A DNA stretch of 64,000 nt from positions 26,804,501-26,868,500 of the forward strand of contig CM038908.1 in the NCBI GenBank assembly GCA_021904315.1. Direction: 5' to 3'. Shown here in pieces: positions 38,576-52,254 of this stretch. The translations under genes and the position numbers were made by a program. Source of the DNA: Sphagnum magellanicum. Its lineage: Eukaryota; Streptophyta; Sphagnopsida; Sphagnales; Sphagnaceae. The notes beneath the pieces were generated by a model. The model was not told the origin of the DNA. It worked only from the letters and a program-made list of their open reading frames with translations, and searched no databases. How positions within the stretch are numbered: the first letter of the stretch is position 1; every line of letters starts with the position of its first letter.

Positions 38576-39407
38576 ATATTAAATGCATTAAAGAATAGCC
38601 ATCAAATTTTATTTTTTATGTTATGTTTTGCCTTTAAGTTAAATTTTTTTAAACTCATCCCAAAATGACACATGTATTTTAATATGAAAACATAAGAGAA
38701 CAAACCTTCTTTATATAATTTGTAACATGGGATTCGAAAACAAAGCATATGGGTTACATCTTTTTGTTGTTCATTAGTTGCAATTATAACACTTAAGCAT
38801 TCAAGGCAAGCTAGATCCAAGGGGAAGGCTCCATTGTTTTTTGTGTCTAAAAAAAACTTGAACCCCTCTTATTGATGCATCTGGTGCATTAAAAGTTGTC
38901 AAAAACATAATAGAGTTGAGAAAGTTATGGCCCCTCAAAGTATAGGGGGTGAAGAACTCAAAAAAACAAGTCACCAAATGCAAAAAAACCAATTCCCAAA
39001 CACTAACAAAATTCCTTGTATGTTTTTCTATTACTATTAAAGTTCAAAGATGATTTGTAAACCTTCAAGTGGTGTTCCCATAGCACTTTAAATTGTTTAA
39101 AATGAATAAAAAATAAGAAAGTAATGAAGTTTGAAACTAGGAGGGGTCCAAAGAAGAAAAAAAGGGGAAAAAATGTGTTTTGTAAGTTGGAAAGCTTGTT
39201 TCTCTTTTTGTTATTTTTTCATTACTCATTTTCCTTTGCACTCTCCAAAAATGATTTCTAGAACTTAAGGTAGCATTCCTATAACATTATAAATCACTCA
39301 AAATGAAACACATATGATGAAAATATAAATAACTAATGAATATGTAACCTTATTAAGTTATAAATACTTGCATTATAGTCACAACATAGTTGAACAATAA
39401 TACTTTA
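38576..39407. other. AT-rich intergenic DNA
   Basis: Low-complexity sequence; nothing recognised beyond A/T tracts. Confidence 0.45.
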
Positions 39408-39889
39408 GAAGTGGCACACTAATGGCCATACTAATTGTAGCAATGGGAATCATAATCAAAAACTAGTTGCAAATATATCCCATAATGGGTGGTGAAAATG
39501 TGGACATGTGGCATGATTACATGTATGTACATTGTACACTAATTGCAACATAATTGTTACTTTAATGACACATTTATAATAGTTTTAAAGTAGTTGCCAC
39601 ATGCAACTACAATGCAATTTTTGAAAAAGTCAAACATGGTTGACTGCATATATATGTACAATGTGTAAAAATTACCATATAGAAAACCCATTTTCAACTC
39701 ATTTGCAACCATACAACTAATTAATTTTCTGATGTGACAATTTGTATATTAATACACCATATTTTTAAGGGGATAGTTGCACCATAGTTACATTACCTAA
39801 GGGATAATTACATAATAGTTGTATATGAGTTTTTTTTTAGTTTTAGTTGCAAGGTAGTGTGGTTTCAGCGGATGCGATTTCTCATAGTG
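39408..39889 (+). repeat. dispersed repeat copy without LTR insertion; 3' end CACTA-like
   Basis: Parallel to 52,697-54,304: gtggcac-taatggccat, aaaactagttgcaaa, gatg-tggacatgtggcat, ttgcaactacaatg and so on, finishing gtggtttcagcggatgcgatttctcatagtg. The reverse complement of the end, CACTATGAGAAATCGC, looks like a CACTA-transposon terminus. At 39,855-39,859 the uninterrupted TAGTG corresponds to the target site of the solo LTR in the other copy. Confidence 0.65.
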
Positions 39890-42121
39890 AGCATTCACAA
39901 GGGTTGCAAATTACAGTACTTTTTAAAATGGGACAATTGCTAATTACACACTAAAAGGAAAGACGTGTTTGTTTATAATTGGCCCCAAAGATTTGGAAGC
40001 TTTTAGGTTTGCACAAATGTTGTGTAAGGGTGCAATCACAGTCTAATCAACCAAAAAGGGCGTTAGATTACAAAAACAAATAATCAAAAATGGATAAATA
40101 TTTATGTTTTGCCATTTAAAGCCATGAAAATCATGGCAAGTTATTACTTTTTCATTGATATGAATGTCAAGGAATTCAAACAAAAAATCCATTTGATGAA
40201 ATTTGAAGCTTAAGTTTTGATTTAGGACCTCTAAACATGAACAACAATGCATCGAATAGGAATCAATTTTGCAAAGGATTATCAAAAGGACTCATATAAT
40301 AAAACACATTTGATGGGAAAAAAATAAAGAGGATATAGACCTATTAACCACATTAAAAAAACACTTAGACCCTAACATATGTCAAATTATAAAACTTTTA
40401 AAATTCAAAAAACTTTCTAAAATTGATCCAAAATTTTAAAACTTCAAATGTCCTTTGCCACACATGAATTGGGTAAAATGTACATGATGTGTTAAAAAAA
40501 GTTGTAGATTATTATACAAGAAAATATAGAAACCTAGAAAAATAAAAATTGGTTATGATTTGAAATTATTATCATTTTTAAAGACAAAACATTGAATTCA
40601 CAAGGAATCAAGACCCTTTCAAAACTTCATATTTATTTTAAAATGATGAAAAAAATAATATGTCATGTATTTAGACAATTATAAGCATTTATTATAACAA
40701 GTTGCAAAAACAATTGTTCCAAAATTCATTCATATGGAAAAAAAAATTTGGGGAAAAGAACATGCAATCCTTTTTTACAATAATCATGTTAACTCATTGT
40801 ATTTCATTTGCAATAGTATGTTTTTTCTATGTTGGACAGTTCTTTGGGGAAATAAAAATTCAGAATCAAAGAACCATTGATTCCAATTATTTTTAAAACT
40901 TTAAAAAACTAATGGTATTCTATCCAGTTCTTTGATTTTTTTATATTTTTAAGAACCATAGTTTATATGCCAAAACCAGTTCTTTGAAATTTTCAAGAAC
41001 CAATAGGTAAGTGGGTATATACCTAGGTTGATAACTCATGGGTATCTATCATTCACTTTAAAAACTACCCCCAACACTAATTTTTTCCAATACCTCAAGT
41101 TGCACCTCCACATCAACATAAAATAATTCAAAAAATTTCATAAGAGATTTATTGGAGGTGTGAATGTTGTTGAATACTATAGTTTTTTGAAGATACCAAG
41201 CGGGTATATAGGCCAAAAGAATATATATCAATAATTGATGGTGTATGTTATGGGATATCTACCACATATTGAATAAATAGTATGTCCATGGGCATATCCA
41301 AGTAAAGAATTATGGATTAAAACACAAATAGTTTTCAAGTAGGATATATACCTAAACAATCCCAATTTTATATTCTAATTAGGTCATCCATAATTGCCCT
41401 AGGTGTAAACCAAGGGTTAGTTGGTACGCAATTTGGCAAGTTAGAATCACCAATTTGGGTTAGTAAAAACCAAATCAGAACTAGGTCTGATTTTTAGAAC
41501 CAATTTTTAGACCTGAAATTGAACCAAAACCAAGATTTCGTTTTTTGAAAGACTAGATCTAGGATTTTTGAAACACAAAGGACTAGAAGCTGAGGTTAAT
41601 TAGAGTTTAGCTAGAAGTTAACTGTTAATTCTTGTCGAGGTTACACAAAACCAAACCAAAACTTGGATTGATTTTTAAAACCACAACCAAGATTTTGTTT
41701 TTCTTAAGAACCAAACTAGTAATTAGATTCTAGGTTCCATTTCTTTTGCAAACTATAATTAGAACTATTTTTTTTAAAAAGAACTAAAAGTGGAAGTTCC
41801 TCATAAATATCAAGAACTGTCCAACACTGATGTAAACACATTCGATAGGTGAATGAAAGATATAACCTGCTAAACATTAATTCACACAAAAGACAACTTC
41901 ATTATAATTGAGTTCAATATCCTAGGGAACACAATGGATAATGGTTAATTCATGGGAGCTTGATTCCACACAAGATTATATAATGGTACCAGAATTGTAG
42001 CTAACACCTACCTTCCATCTGCTAAAGTAATGAGCATCACCCCTATTATCTTAAGGTTAATTGTAACAAAAAACTAGACTACATATTGTATCAACAATCT
42101 TACAATGTGCATAAGGGTAAG
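39890..42121. other. AT-rich intergenic DNA
   Basis: No recognised gene. Several repeats of 'aaccaaaacc'-like words occur between 41,400 and 41,760. Confidence 0.45.
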
Positions 42122-42754
42122 TTCATGGTAAGGTGGACCAAAAGTGGTAGGAATTTATGAATTTGAAAATCCATTTCCTTTTTTTTTTTTTTTGAACCCT
42201 AAATTGTTTCTTGTAATTAGGTAGAAATAATGCATTGATTCTAAGCGAATTTTTTTCATTAAAACTTTTATTCTTGTAGAGTTCATTAATTAAAACGTAC
42301 TTGCAAATTTTCAAAATAAATCATGTTTTTTTCAAGATGAAATGGACTTTTGAGAAAATGTGCCTATTTTTCACCAAATAAAATTCCATGGATCATAAAA
42401 TTCATTAGATATAAACCAAACCATTTCAAGCTTGATTTCATTATTACATTTAAAAATTAAAATCAATTCTTTAAATTTTTTTGAGGTCCATCATGGAACC
42501 AAACCAAAGTCGATTCACTTTATTGTTGTTAGCATTACATGCCTTGATTTTCAATTTCAAAAGTCCATAGCTCCTATAATTTTATATATTTTTCATACCA
42601 ATCAATTTCATTACATAAATATTGAAGTCTATAATTTCAAAATGAGTCATGTTTAACAATTCCACAATGTACAAAACAATATAGTAATTAGAACCACATT
42701 TAGATAGTAGAAAAATGGACTATGTTATTCCAAAATTGGGCACCCTACCATGCA
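42122..42754. mobile_element. inverted-repeat element sharing termini with 54,650-54,763 (633 bp)
   Basis: The left end TTCATGGTAAGGTGGACC and the reverse complement of the right end, TGCATGGTAGGGTGCCC, match at most positions. Both match the ends of the 114-bp element at 54,650. The interior is AT-rich and non-coding. It is probably a non-autonomous DNA element; the superfamily is unknown and no target duplication was seen. Confidence 0.55.
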
Positions 42755-45700
42755 TCCACCCATAATAACAAAATGATATAAAACCTTTGTTCCATACATA
42801 ATGTTAAGGCAAATTATTTCAACAAACCTACACTTGTCATGGAACACATTTTAAACAAATCCCATTATTTCTTTATTTGTGTAATGATGGGTTGCTTATG
42901 CAATCCAATCAAGGTATTTTAAAACAAAATTAACTACACTCCAAAAAATACCAAAAGTCATGTTCAAATTCCAAATCCCTTTCATGAAAAAAATAAAAAC
43001 CCATTTGAAATATTGATTCTTTCCAAAAGAATGATATATGATCATGGCCCGAGCCATGGTTACCTATTGTATACAATGCAAAACATTTTACACCAATCAT
43101 GTCCTTATAGTGTAAATTCACAAATGAATATTTTAAAGTTTAACTACCTATCATTATATGTTGTCCCTATTGAATGTTGTTTGAAAATTAAAATTTAGCT
43201 GCATAATTGGGTTTCAAAATTAACTTGAAACTTGGAAATAAATGGGTTGAAATTTAAAACCCCAACAAGTTATAGCAGTAGATTTCAAAAGCCAAGCTCA
43301 CTAGTTCTTTTACCAACTCCATGTCGACAAAAACCTCAAAATTTTAAAAATAGGCAAGCTAAAAGGGGCATGACCGTAACATAGGCGTTTGAATATTAAG
43401 ACAATTCATGTAGAACTAAACGTGGTTGTTGGAGTGGATTTGTGCATCTAAGCATTTCACACAATGAGTGTTTTGAACAATATCTTGGCACCCTAGAAGC
43501 CAACTCCAACTAGGAGAAAGATCTTGACAAATGTGGATGACATATAATGATTTTTCATTGCTCCTCCCTCCATGTCGTGCAATTTGCACATCACATAATC
43601 ACATTTAAGACATACATTATATTGAGATTCCATGCTATTGGTAGCAACTCTGAAATGGCATTTTTGTAAGTCAATCACAATGTAAAGTCACAAACATTAG
43701 TGATTTGGACACCAATTTGAAGAAATTGGTTGGCATTGACAATATGTGTATTCTATCCAAAGTTTAGTGTTGACATTTTGTGTGCACACCAAGGTTGGCT
43801 TGATATCTAGGTGGGTGGATAAAAGCTGTCAATTATGGATAAAAGGAATTAAACCAAAACCTTTATGCAAAGTGAAGAATTGTGTTCAAACTTGAAGTTG
43901 GGATCTAGCAAAAATTGAAAATCATCACTAGATTTGTAGTCTAAGAACCATCAGTTTTCAAATTAGAAATATTCGCCTCCACCTTGACACTCGTTGTAAA
44001 ATATGGGTTTTGGTCATGTTTTAAATTTAAAATTTAAAACCATCATCTTCCCACTAAGCTTTCAACATAACATTTCAACTTTTCAATTTTCCACCCCTTG
44101 ATTTTTCTTTCTATCCCTATTGACCTTTATACTTTCTTATCCCTCTCTTTTTTCTTCTCTTTTTTATTTCCCTAGTTTGTATTCAAGTTGATTTCAATTG
44201 TTGCTTGTGGTGATTTTTGGGCAAAACTTGGAGGTTCTTGTTTAATCATTCTAAGTTTTTGTTGATGATTCCCACAACCTATTAGCAAAGGTTTTAAATG
44301 TACTTGTTTGTTTTTTATGTACCTTATTTGCACTTCATGCTTATTGAAATTAATTTGAATTAGACACTTGAACAAAGGCATTGTTAGTTACAAAGGTTTT
44401 TGAGTGAAGGCTTGGAGGTTGTTGCTTGTTGTTCTAACCTTTTTGTTCAAGTTTTCATCCAATGTGCTTTGGAGGTACATAGTTGCACTTTCATGTATTT
44501 ATGCTTTAGTTATTTGTTTTGAATAATAGTTTCAAAGGGTTTGCCGGATCAAAATATGTGGTACCCTTGAATGATGATTCTACTAATTATGAAAAAAAGT
44601 TGTTTTGAATGATGATGTTATAACTATCACTATTACATGAAATTAAGGTTTTTAAATTATTTTTAATTGACTTCAGTCATGTTTTTATATTAATAAACAT
44701 TAAACAAAAATGGTTTGAGTTTTAATAGATTAATTGTCTTTGACACAAACTTGATTAAGTCCATGCTTATTAACATGATTAACTTCGTGCAAACAAAATA
44801 TGAAAGCCACACCTGTCACTTTGGGTGATTATTTATTCTAAAATATTTTCAAAATATTCTCATTTGTAAGTTGAAAAAAATCATTTAAAAAAAAACTTGA
44901 AAAGGCATCACATTATATTATTATGTAAAGATATGTTTAAAAATTCTCCCCCAAAATATGTTATGTTTACAAAATCTCCCCAAAAATAAAAGTTTTTACA
45001 ATGCTTAGAAACATAGGTTATAATCCTTCATGAATTCTTAAAAATATTTTATCCTCATGAAATTCATTCCAAATCATAGTACATTTTTCCATAATATATG
45101 GGCAACATATTTGGGCAAATAAATTAACCATTTTCAACATTAGAATACTTTTTGACCCAAAAAAGATGAAAAAAAATCAGCCATTACATGTGTTTTGGCT
45201 CCTATAGTTGTAATTACACCTAATTATTATTTGATGCAATCATTATTTTTTTGATGAATTTTTGCACTTGGTGACAAAAGAAGGTGCTTGTGATAAGTAC
45301 AAAGATTGTTTTTGGGAAAAAGTGGTTTTTTATTACCACATTATGAGAAAAAAACTTTTTGAAATCACAATGTTTAAACTTTAAGTTTTAGCATGTCACT
45401 AAATTGTAACATGAAACCTAAATTTTTCTATTGAGTTCTCTTATGTGCAAATTTGGTTAACTACTCTTGTGGATGGTCACAAACCCACCCATTTCACAAA
45501 TTTGATATGGTGAAGTTAATTTGTTTCAAATTATTATTAACTATTGATGGGTCTAATTATAACACATTAGACCCATGACTTGGAACTTTTTCACCTTCTT
45601 CAATCATACCATTCATAGGTCCTAAATGACATTGCCTTAAACCTACAATTTTAAGGTTCTTTTATCTTTTTCTTCAATTGATATGTAGGACAAATCATGA

Positions 45701-46789
45701 AACCTATGATTAATGTGTGTTTATTTATTTAAAAATATTAATTATCACCACATCATCATGACTATTTTTAATCCTTTACTATTCAATCACCACCTCACCT
45801 AATGATAGGAAATGTTATCACAAAATATACAAATGCAAATATATTTTGAATTCCACATGTCATTATGAATGTTGGGTGGGTGTCATGTCATTTTTAAAAA
45901 ATAATTGTTGAATCTAATTTTCACAAAAGGCTTTCAAAGTATCTTGTTAATTCTTTCTTGGGAAAACCATTTAAAAATTCCAAGACAAGGGCAAGGTATC
46001 AATTTTTTTTAAAAAACTTATCAATTGGTTTTCAAATTGCCAATTTGATAAATTTTTTGATAATCATCAGTTGTTAAAAGCAATTTTCACAAGCCGGTTA
46101 AAAGTTTCTTTCATCATAGAATTCATTGTCATATTTATGTCATAATGGCCATGTAATGAATGGTGTGATGTAGTGATTTTTTGGGGCAATTGGGTGAAAA
46201 TGAAATATTTTGTCACAAATTCTGGGTTTTTAGAAAACATTTCACTAAAAAGTGACTAAATTTATTTTTTTGAGGAAGGTGTCACCACATTTGTCTACTA
46301 GCTACATTTTTAAAAATTCCTTCAAATAAAATTTCCAACTAAATCAAAGTTTGTTTTAGGGATGTTCACCACCTTGGTTCAATTAAAAAATTGTGGGTGT
46401 ATTATCTTGGTTCACTCTAGCTAAAATAAATGGGATTTAGGGGTTATTTACATTAAAGGGCTTGGGCCATGGTCTATAGAACCTCATGGTACCCTAGGTT
46501 TTGGATGGGACCATGGGAAAGCCCATGGACCATGGTTCAACTAAGGCCTTTGTTCATACTGTAAACCCAATTTGGACTAAAAGAAGGGACCATGTGCATT
46601 TTTTAAAAGTATTTTGTTTAAAAAAAAATTGGAAATGTGGCTACCCTAATGTTTTATTCATCTCTTCTTTTCTCTCCCATTCTAGGTTTCCTTTTTGGTT
46701 TCCATCTTTGACATTCTATCTTTTTTGTTTGTTTTTGTCCTCTTTTGCACCTTTCATAAACAATCACACATCATGGATGAAAGAAATAA
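42755..46789. other. AT-rich intergenic DNA
   Basis: No recognised gene. Short palindromic ccatgg-containing words cluster at 46,468-46,535. A 101-codon frame at 46,501-46,806 has no identifiable motif. Confidence 0.45.
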
Positions 46790-47170
46790 ATGAATATGTG
46801 TTATGATGTCAATTCAACAAGTGTTAAACATTCAAACCTTGGTTTTAGGCTATTAAGTCGAGAAGTATGCATTGTTTGTAGTCATGTGAATTCATGTAGA
46901 AGAAAAAATGAATTGCTTGGGATTTTGAAAGGCAACATGGATTTGCACAAAAAACATGTTTTTGTTTGGTTTTTACACAAAAAACATGTTCAAGCAAGGA
47001 CTAGGGTTTTTCATAGTACATTTCAATACCTTTGTGAGAAATTGGGTCAACATTTGATAAAACAACATACATTTATGAAAAATTCAATTTCAATGAAAAA
47101 TAGGTTCCATGTTTTTGTATGGGGAACTTCCAAAACTTCCCCCAATTATTGTTATTTTAATTTTTTGTAA
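46790..47170 (+). pseudogene. PIF/Harbinger-type nuclease fragment (HARBI1/ALP1-like)
   Basis: In a 126-codon frame, residues about 76-120 read TRVFHSTFQYLCEKLGQHL, then KQHTFMKNSISMKNRFHVF and VWGTSKTSPNY. PIF/Harbinger nucleases and their domesticated ALP1/HARBI1 relatives have this order just before the DDE core: F-x-m-x-x-x-T-F-x-x-L-C-x-x-L, then K-x-D-T-x-x-R-x-x-I-x-x-x-x-R, then L-W-x-L-x-T-x-x-S-Y. The first half of the frame is not recognised. The frame ends at 47,170, before any catalytic Asp, and I could not follow the nuclease core downstream. A truncated relic. Confidence 0.5.
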
Positions 47171-48069
47171 ATGATTTTTTTATGATTTTGTTTAGGCTTT
47201 AAGGGAACAATTTTGTTGGGAGGGGGCAAGGGGTGCCACCAAAAAGTCCATACCATTTTTCTTTCCAAAAAGAAGGGAAAAAATGATCCCATTTTATAGT
47301 GGGGTGCAATCTTTAACCAAGATCTTGTGGAATCAAATATTCTAAAATTTCAGCATGTATTTAGAATCCAAAAGCTACAAAAATCATTCTTAGATCACTA
47401 GAGTAGTCACTTATAACTTCAAATTGCTTTTGTACACCAACTTAAATTTCCAAAAACATTAACTTAAAGATTGGTAAACCATTGTAATACTTCTATATAC
47501 CTTTGTAATTTACTTTTATAAACGAACTCACATTTTTTTGGAATTGTAAAATAAATGTTATATAGACCTTGAATAGATTGTTTCCAATGCTCCAAATTAC
47601 CATTGCATATATAAACAAAGACTTCCAAGAACATTAAAATAGATTAACAAAATTTTAAATCCATTTCCAAAAGCCAAACTTGTTTTTGTAAACCTTTAAG
47701 GATTTCCACTTGGACATTAAATTATAAGGCCTACAAAATGAAATTAAAACCCCAAGCCATGGGTAGACCTTTAAAAAACAAATCTCAACAAAGTTGCAAA
47801 AAATGATTTTTACTGAAAAAAGTTCAATTGCACACATTCTACAATTAAACAAGCTTAAACTTTAGTAAAGATCTTACAAACAAATATTCTAAAATTTAAA
47901 CTTTGAACTCAATGTCCAAAAGTTCCAAAAGTCATATGGGCATATTCACAATCAAGGTACCCAAAAGGACGGTTTAACAAAAAAAAAACTACAAAAGACC
48001 ATTTCAAATTTTTATTACATTTACTATTTCATGATTATAATGCACTAATATATGACTACAATTAAAATG
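47171..48069. other. AT-rich intergenic DNA
   Basis: No recognised gene. Confidence 0.45.
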
Positions 48070-48480
48070 GGGTTCAACCACGCTGTAAGGAGCCACACTT
48101 GCCTGTTTTTTTCATTTTCTTAAAGAATTTTTTTTAATACATCTTTCAAAAAAAAATTTTAAAACCTTAAATTATTTTGATACTATTATGTTAAGGTGTA
48201 TATTAAAAAAATCCCAAAATATGTCATAAAAACATATTTTCAAATTGTGCTTTCAGTGTCAAAACTACTTTTAAACAATGGTTACAACTTTTTAAAAGTG
48301 TAAATTGCATATTCTTTATTCATTAGACTAATTCCAATTTTTTATGATATGTACATAATGTATTCAAAATAACATTTTATTAAAAATGTATATTTTATAA
48401 TTTTATAATTTTTTCTACAATCCAAAATTCAAAAAATTAAAATAGTGGTTATAACTGCTAATGGTACATGTTAGTATGAT
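48070..48480 (+). repeat. direct repeat, copy 1 (pairs with 52,255-52,686)
   Basis: Starts GGTTCAACCACGCTGTAAGGAG and ends GCTAATGGTACATGTTAGTATG. The copy at 52,255-52,686 has the same ends and the shared core TACTATTATGTTAAGGTGTA. Identity is roughly 75% by eye. The copies are 4.2 kb apart in the same orientation. They lack clear TG...CA ends, so LTR status is not supported. Confidence 0.75.
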
Positions 48481-49859
48481 TTCATCCAATGATGTCATGT
48501 TAATCTCATAAAAAAATCCAAGAATAGATTAGATATAATATAGATCTCCTTTTCAATCCTTTTAAATAATTTAAATCCTTGTTTTAATTATAATTTTCAT
48601 TTTAAAATAATCAAAAAAAATGTATTAAACAATGCAATTAACATCAAAAAAATTCATAGATAAGTAATGCTTGCATTTATGTTTTGCAATGTTCATATAA
48701 TGCATTTGATTAAATAATATACGATATGAATACATTCACAGTTGGGGTACACAAAAGAAATGTTTAACCCTAAAATCACTTTTAAGACACAAGAAGAAAT
48801 CTTATCCTTTTTCAGGTCCACATGTTTTGAATATTGTCCGATTTTATTACATTTCAATTACATTTAGCCATCTTAAGTTTGCAAATGCTTTGTTGCACTA
48901 ATTAATGGTCAATGTTGTTCATAGTTGTTACAATTATTTTGTTGTTCATTTATGAATATAATTTGAACCCTATTTTATTTTTTAATAACTTTAAATTGTT
49001 AATGTGGAAATTGAAGTAACTTTTAACTTTATTTATACAATGCATTATAATGGATTAGTGATTTTTTTGACATCTCTTCAACTATCAACATGGTACGTGA
49101 GTTCAACCATCAACTTTTAACATGTTGAAACCACTACTAATGAATTACATTTTACACTTACCATAATCTATTAAAACACATGTAATAATTTAAAACCCCA
49201 CATTTATATTATAATGAATTAGTGATTTCTTTCACATCTCTTCAATTATCAACATGTTTACATGAGTTAAAAATCATCCACTTTGAACTTATTAGAATCA
49301 TTACTCAAATGTTGCATATTACACTTATTAGTATGCATTTGTGTGTTGCATATTACATTTATTAATATATATTGGAACACACATAACAATTTAATATTTC
49401 ACATTTATATTTGAATTTTTTCACGTATCTTGAATTATCACCAATTGCACATGAATTGAATTATTCACTTTGAATGTGTTAAATCCATTATTCACAAAAT
49501 GGTAGAAATCACCACACAAAACAAATTCAGTTACATCATTAATATTTATTTTAACATTTTCAAACAAATTGGATAAGTTTACAGTGATTTCAAATATTGA
49601 GCTTAAAAATTAATTATATTAATATTTTTCTTTTTCTTTCAAGTTTTTTATCTCAAAATTTTGGTAATTTTTCTTCTTCTTTACATTTTCCCTTGAATTT
49701 TCACTATTTTTTAAAAAACAATTCCGAACAAGAATTGCCAAGTTTAAAAAATTCAAAACAAAAAAAAAACACATTGGTTGGAGGGGAAGGGGTTTAATCC
49801 AACTCTTTAATGCAAAAATTTCACCAAATTATGTTACTTTTACTTCTACAAAGGAAACA

Positions 49860-49890
<31 letters not shown>

Positions 49891-50079
49891 ATTAGTTAAT
49901 TAATTTTTATTTTATTTATCCCTTCTATGACTAACTTTTCCAAAATATTCACAAATGGTCACTTTAAGTCCACCAACATCAAAACTTTAATGTTTAGAAG
50001 TCCCATTGAATTCAACATTATGATTCTAGAATCACCTTCCTTTCCACAAAATTCACAAAATCTTGGACCAAAAGTTCAA
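48481..50079. other. AT-rich intergenic DNA
   Basis: No recognised gene. An (AT)n microsatellite lies at 49,864-49,891. Confidence 0.5.
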
Positions 50080-50455
50080 TACAACACCTCTAAAATTCAT
50101 ATTAAGTCCATTAATAACAACAACATACATGTCTTAAATGTTTTTCTAAACATACCTTATGTGAACATACTAATATTAAACCCATCAATCCACTACAGTA
50201 ATAATAATTGTGGCAGTAATCAAAACATTAGACCTTTGTTCCCTTATTAACAAAGTCCACCAAAAAGATGGCATTGAAATCAATAAGTTTTTGACATTCC
50301 ATTGCTAAAGATGTGTTATGATGATGAAGACCTAAAACACGTGCATTATGTTTCAAACACAAACATTTTTCACTAAAGCTTACAATGTCTATTAATAAAA
50401 CATGTTTAATGGCCAATTTTGTAAATGTACATGTATTTTTCACTACAACCAACAT
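50080..50455 (-). pseudogene. possible mobile-element ORF fragment, unclassified
   Basis: The minus-strand frame 50,228-50,455 contains KHNARVLGLHHHNTSLAMEC and a following KLIDFNAIFLVDF block. Further downstream on the same strand (to about 50,080) short pieces in other frames look related to one protein. The layout reminds me of repetitive plant transposon ORFs with an arginine-rich 'RVLG...R' block, but I cannot name the family and the match is from memory. Confidence 0.22.
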
Positions 50456-51068
50456 GTTGACAAACCGAGTAGGGTGAAAGCATGATAAAATAACCCAAAA
50501 ATTAGCTCTATTATGCAGAAATTAAGGGTCTCCAAATAAAAAGTACAAGTAGATGAATTTGTGAAAATAATATCAATTTTTTTGGGTACATTCTTTCTTA
50601 ACTAATGTTGGCATTGGTTTCAAAAGCAACATTTATATAATTGTGTTTTCAAATGCACTTGCAACTACTTGAATTGGACCTTTAATTTTTGGTAGTTTGA
50701 AAAATAGATTTCAAATACTTAAAAATATATGAATTTTTTTTTGCAAAATAATTTTTTATTTTACCACGGCCTTCAATATTGATGTGGTGAACATTCTAAT
50801 ATATATATATTTTTTCAATGGAATTTTTTTCATAAGTAAATTGATCCCTAACCCTCAAAAACTAACACAATTTTTCGGATACATTTCGGGTACTTTTCCA
50901 AGTCCAAATAGTATGGTACAAAGTTTTTTGAAAAGTAAAAGGGAGGATAGGGGGGCCAATGAGAAAATCTAGAGGTTCCATTTGATTTGAAATGGGAGAA
51001 GGGTCCAAATTCTTTAAAGAATACCAAAACATTGTCACAATGTCACCCTTTTCTGTAATCATTTACTA

Positions 51069-51392
51069 ACATAACCCTGGCCTTGGGCTCGCAACCAAGG
51101 CAAGGGCTTGCAAGGTTGCGGGCCAAGAGGGAAGTTCGGGAGTGAAGGAAAGCGTGAGGGAATGAACCCTCACACTCCCAAAGGAGCTTCCACTTTGGGA
51201 GTTGGAGTTTCGGTGAACTCTTGAATGTTTAAAGAGCAATTGCAAGGGTCAAAACCCAATGGCTCGAGGAGTTTTTTATACCATTGGAAAGCTATTGAAA
51301 CGTAGATGTCTAAAATGGGTTCGTATGACCCATTTGGACATCTGAAACACAAGTTATGGCCAAAAGAAGGGCCGGGAGTCAAATTTTGCCAA
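51069..51392. mobile_element. truncated LTR copy, inverted relative to the solo LTR at 53,303
   Basis: From ATAACCCTGGCCTTGGGCTC to about GGCCGGGAGTC, this segment matches the reverse complement of 53,870-54,269. Shared blocks include ctcgc-accaaggcaa, ccctcacactccca, actttgggag, gtagatgtctaaaatgg and aacacaagttatggccaaa. It lacks the remaining LTR sequence and a second end. Both copies are conspicuously GC-rich for this window. Confidence 0.75.
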
Positions 51393-52254
51393 TTTAGGGA
51401 CCCTAACCCTTAAACCTTTTTTACTAACATAGTAAGGAACATTGGATTGGCAAATAATGGACCATTTGACTAGTCAAATTATTTGAATAATTTAATCTAC
51501 TAAAAAATGTTTCACTATGAACATCATTTTTGGATTCGTAAATAAGCATGGTAAATAGGCATGGATTCACGGATAGGCATAGTTCCCTTTCTCTACAACT
51601 CAATGGATTGAGCTTCTCTTTGTGATTATTGGTTATATTATCAATACATTTTTATTATTTTTATTTAATGTATCACCTAGCAATGGAATAATAAATTGTT
51701 GTGTTTTTGTGTTTGATGAGGTGTAATTTTGTTCATCATAAATAATTTTGTGTACAATGTTTTTCATAGTCATGATTAATGATCTTTGTTATTACACCTA
51801 AACCCTAATCCCTAGTGGCCATTAGGCATCTATTTTACCATTTCATGGCATTGACTCCAACTTTATTATGAATTTTCTTACTTTTGGGTTCTTTTGTGTT
51901 GGATGTGGCATATTTTAAAGCAATGTTTTGATCATTAAAAAATAATGTGTGGCATTAACGTGGTATTAAGGAATTTGTTTATTGTAGAATTTTGTGTGTA
52001 TATTCTTAGATACTAACTATCAATTTTTTTTGGGACATTAACCCTAATCCCTGGTGGCCACTAGGCAAAGTTCATACCATCCACCAAGTTGGGTAAAATC
52101 CTAAATTAATTAAATATGTGTTTTGAATACCTTGATGTACCTCTAATACAAACATTTAAAATATATTTTATGTAGCATTAAGATCTAATTTGAGGTCTAC
52201 AAATTCACACTTTATATGGATAGTGAATTGGTAATATTTTATTAATGACCAAAG
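51393..52254. other. AT-rich intergenic DNA
   Basis: No recognised gene. Two short related words (ccctaatccct-gtggcca-taggca) occur at about 51,802-51,829 and 52,041-52,068. Confidence 0.45.
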
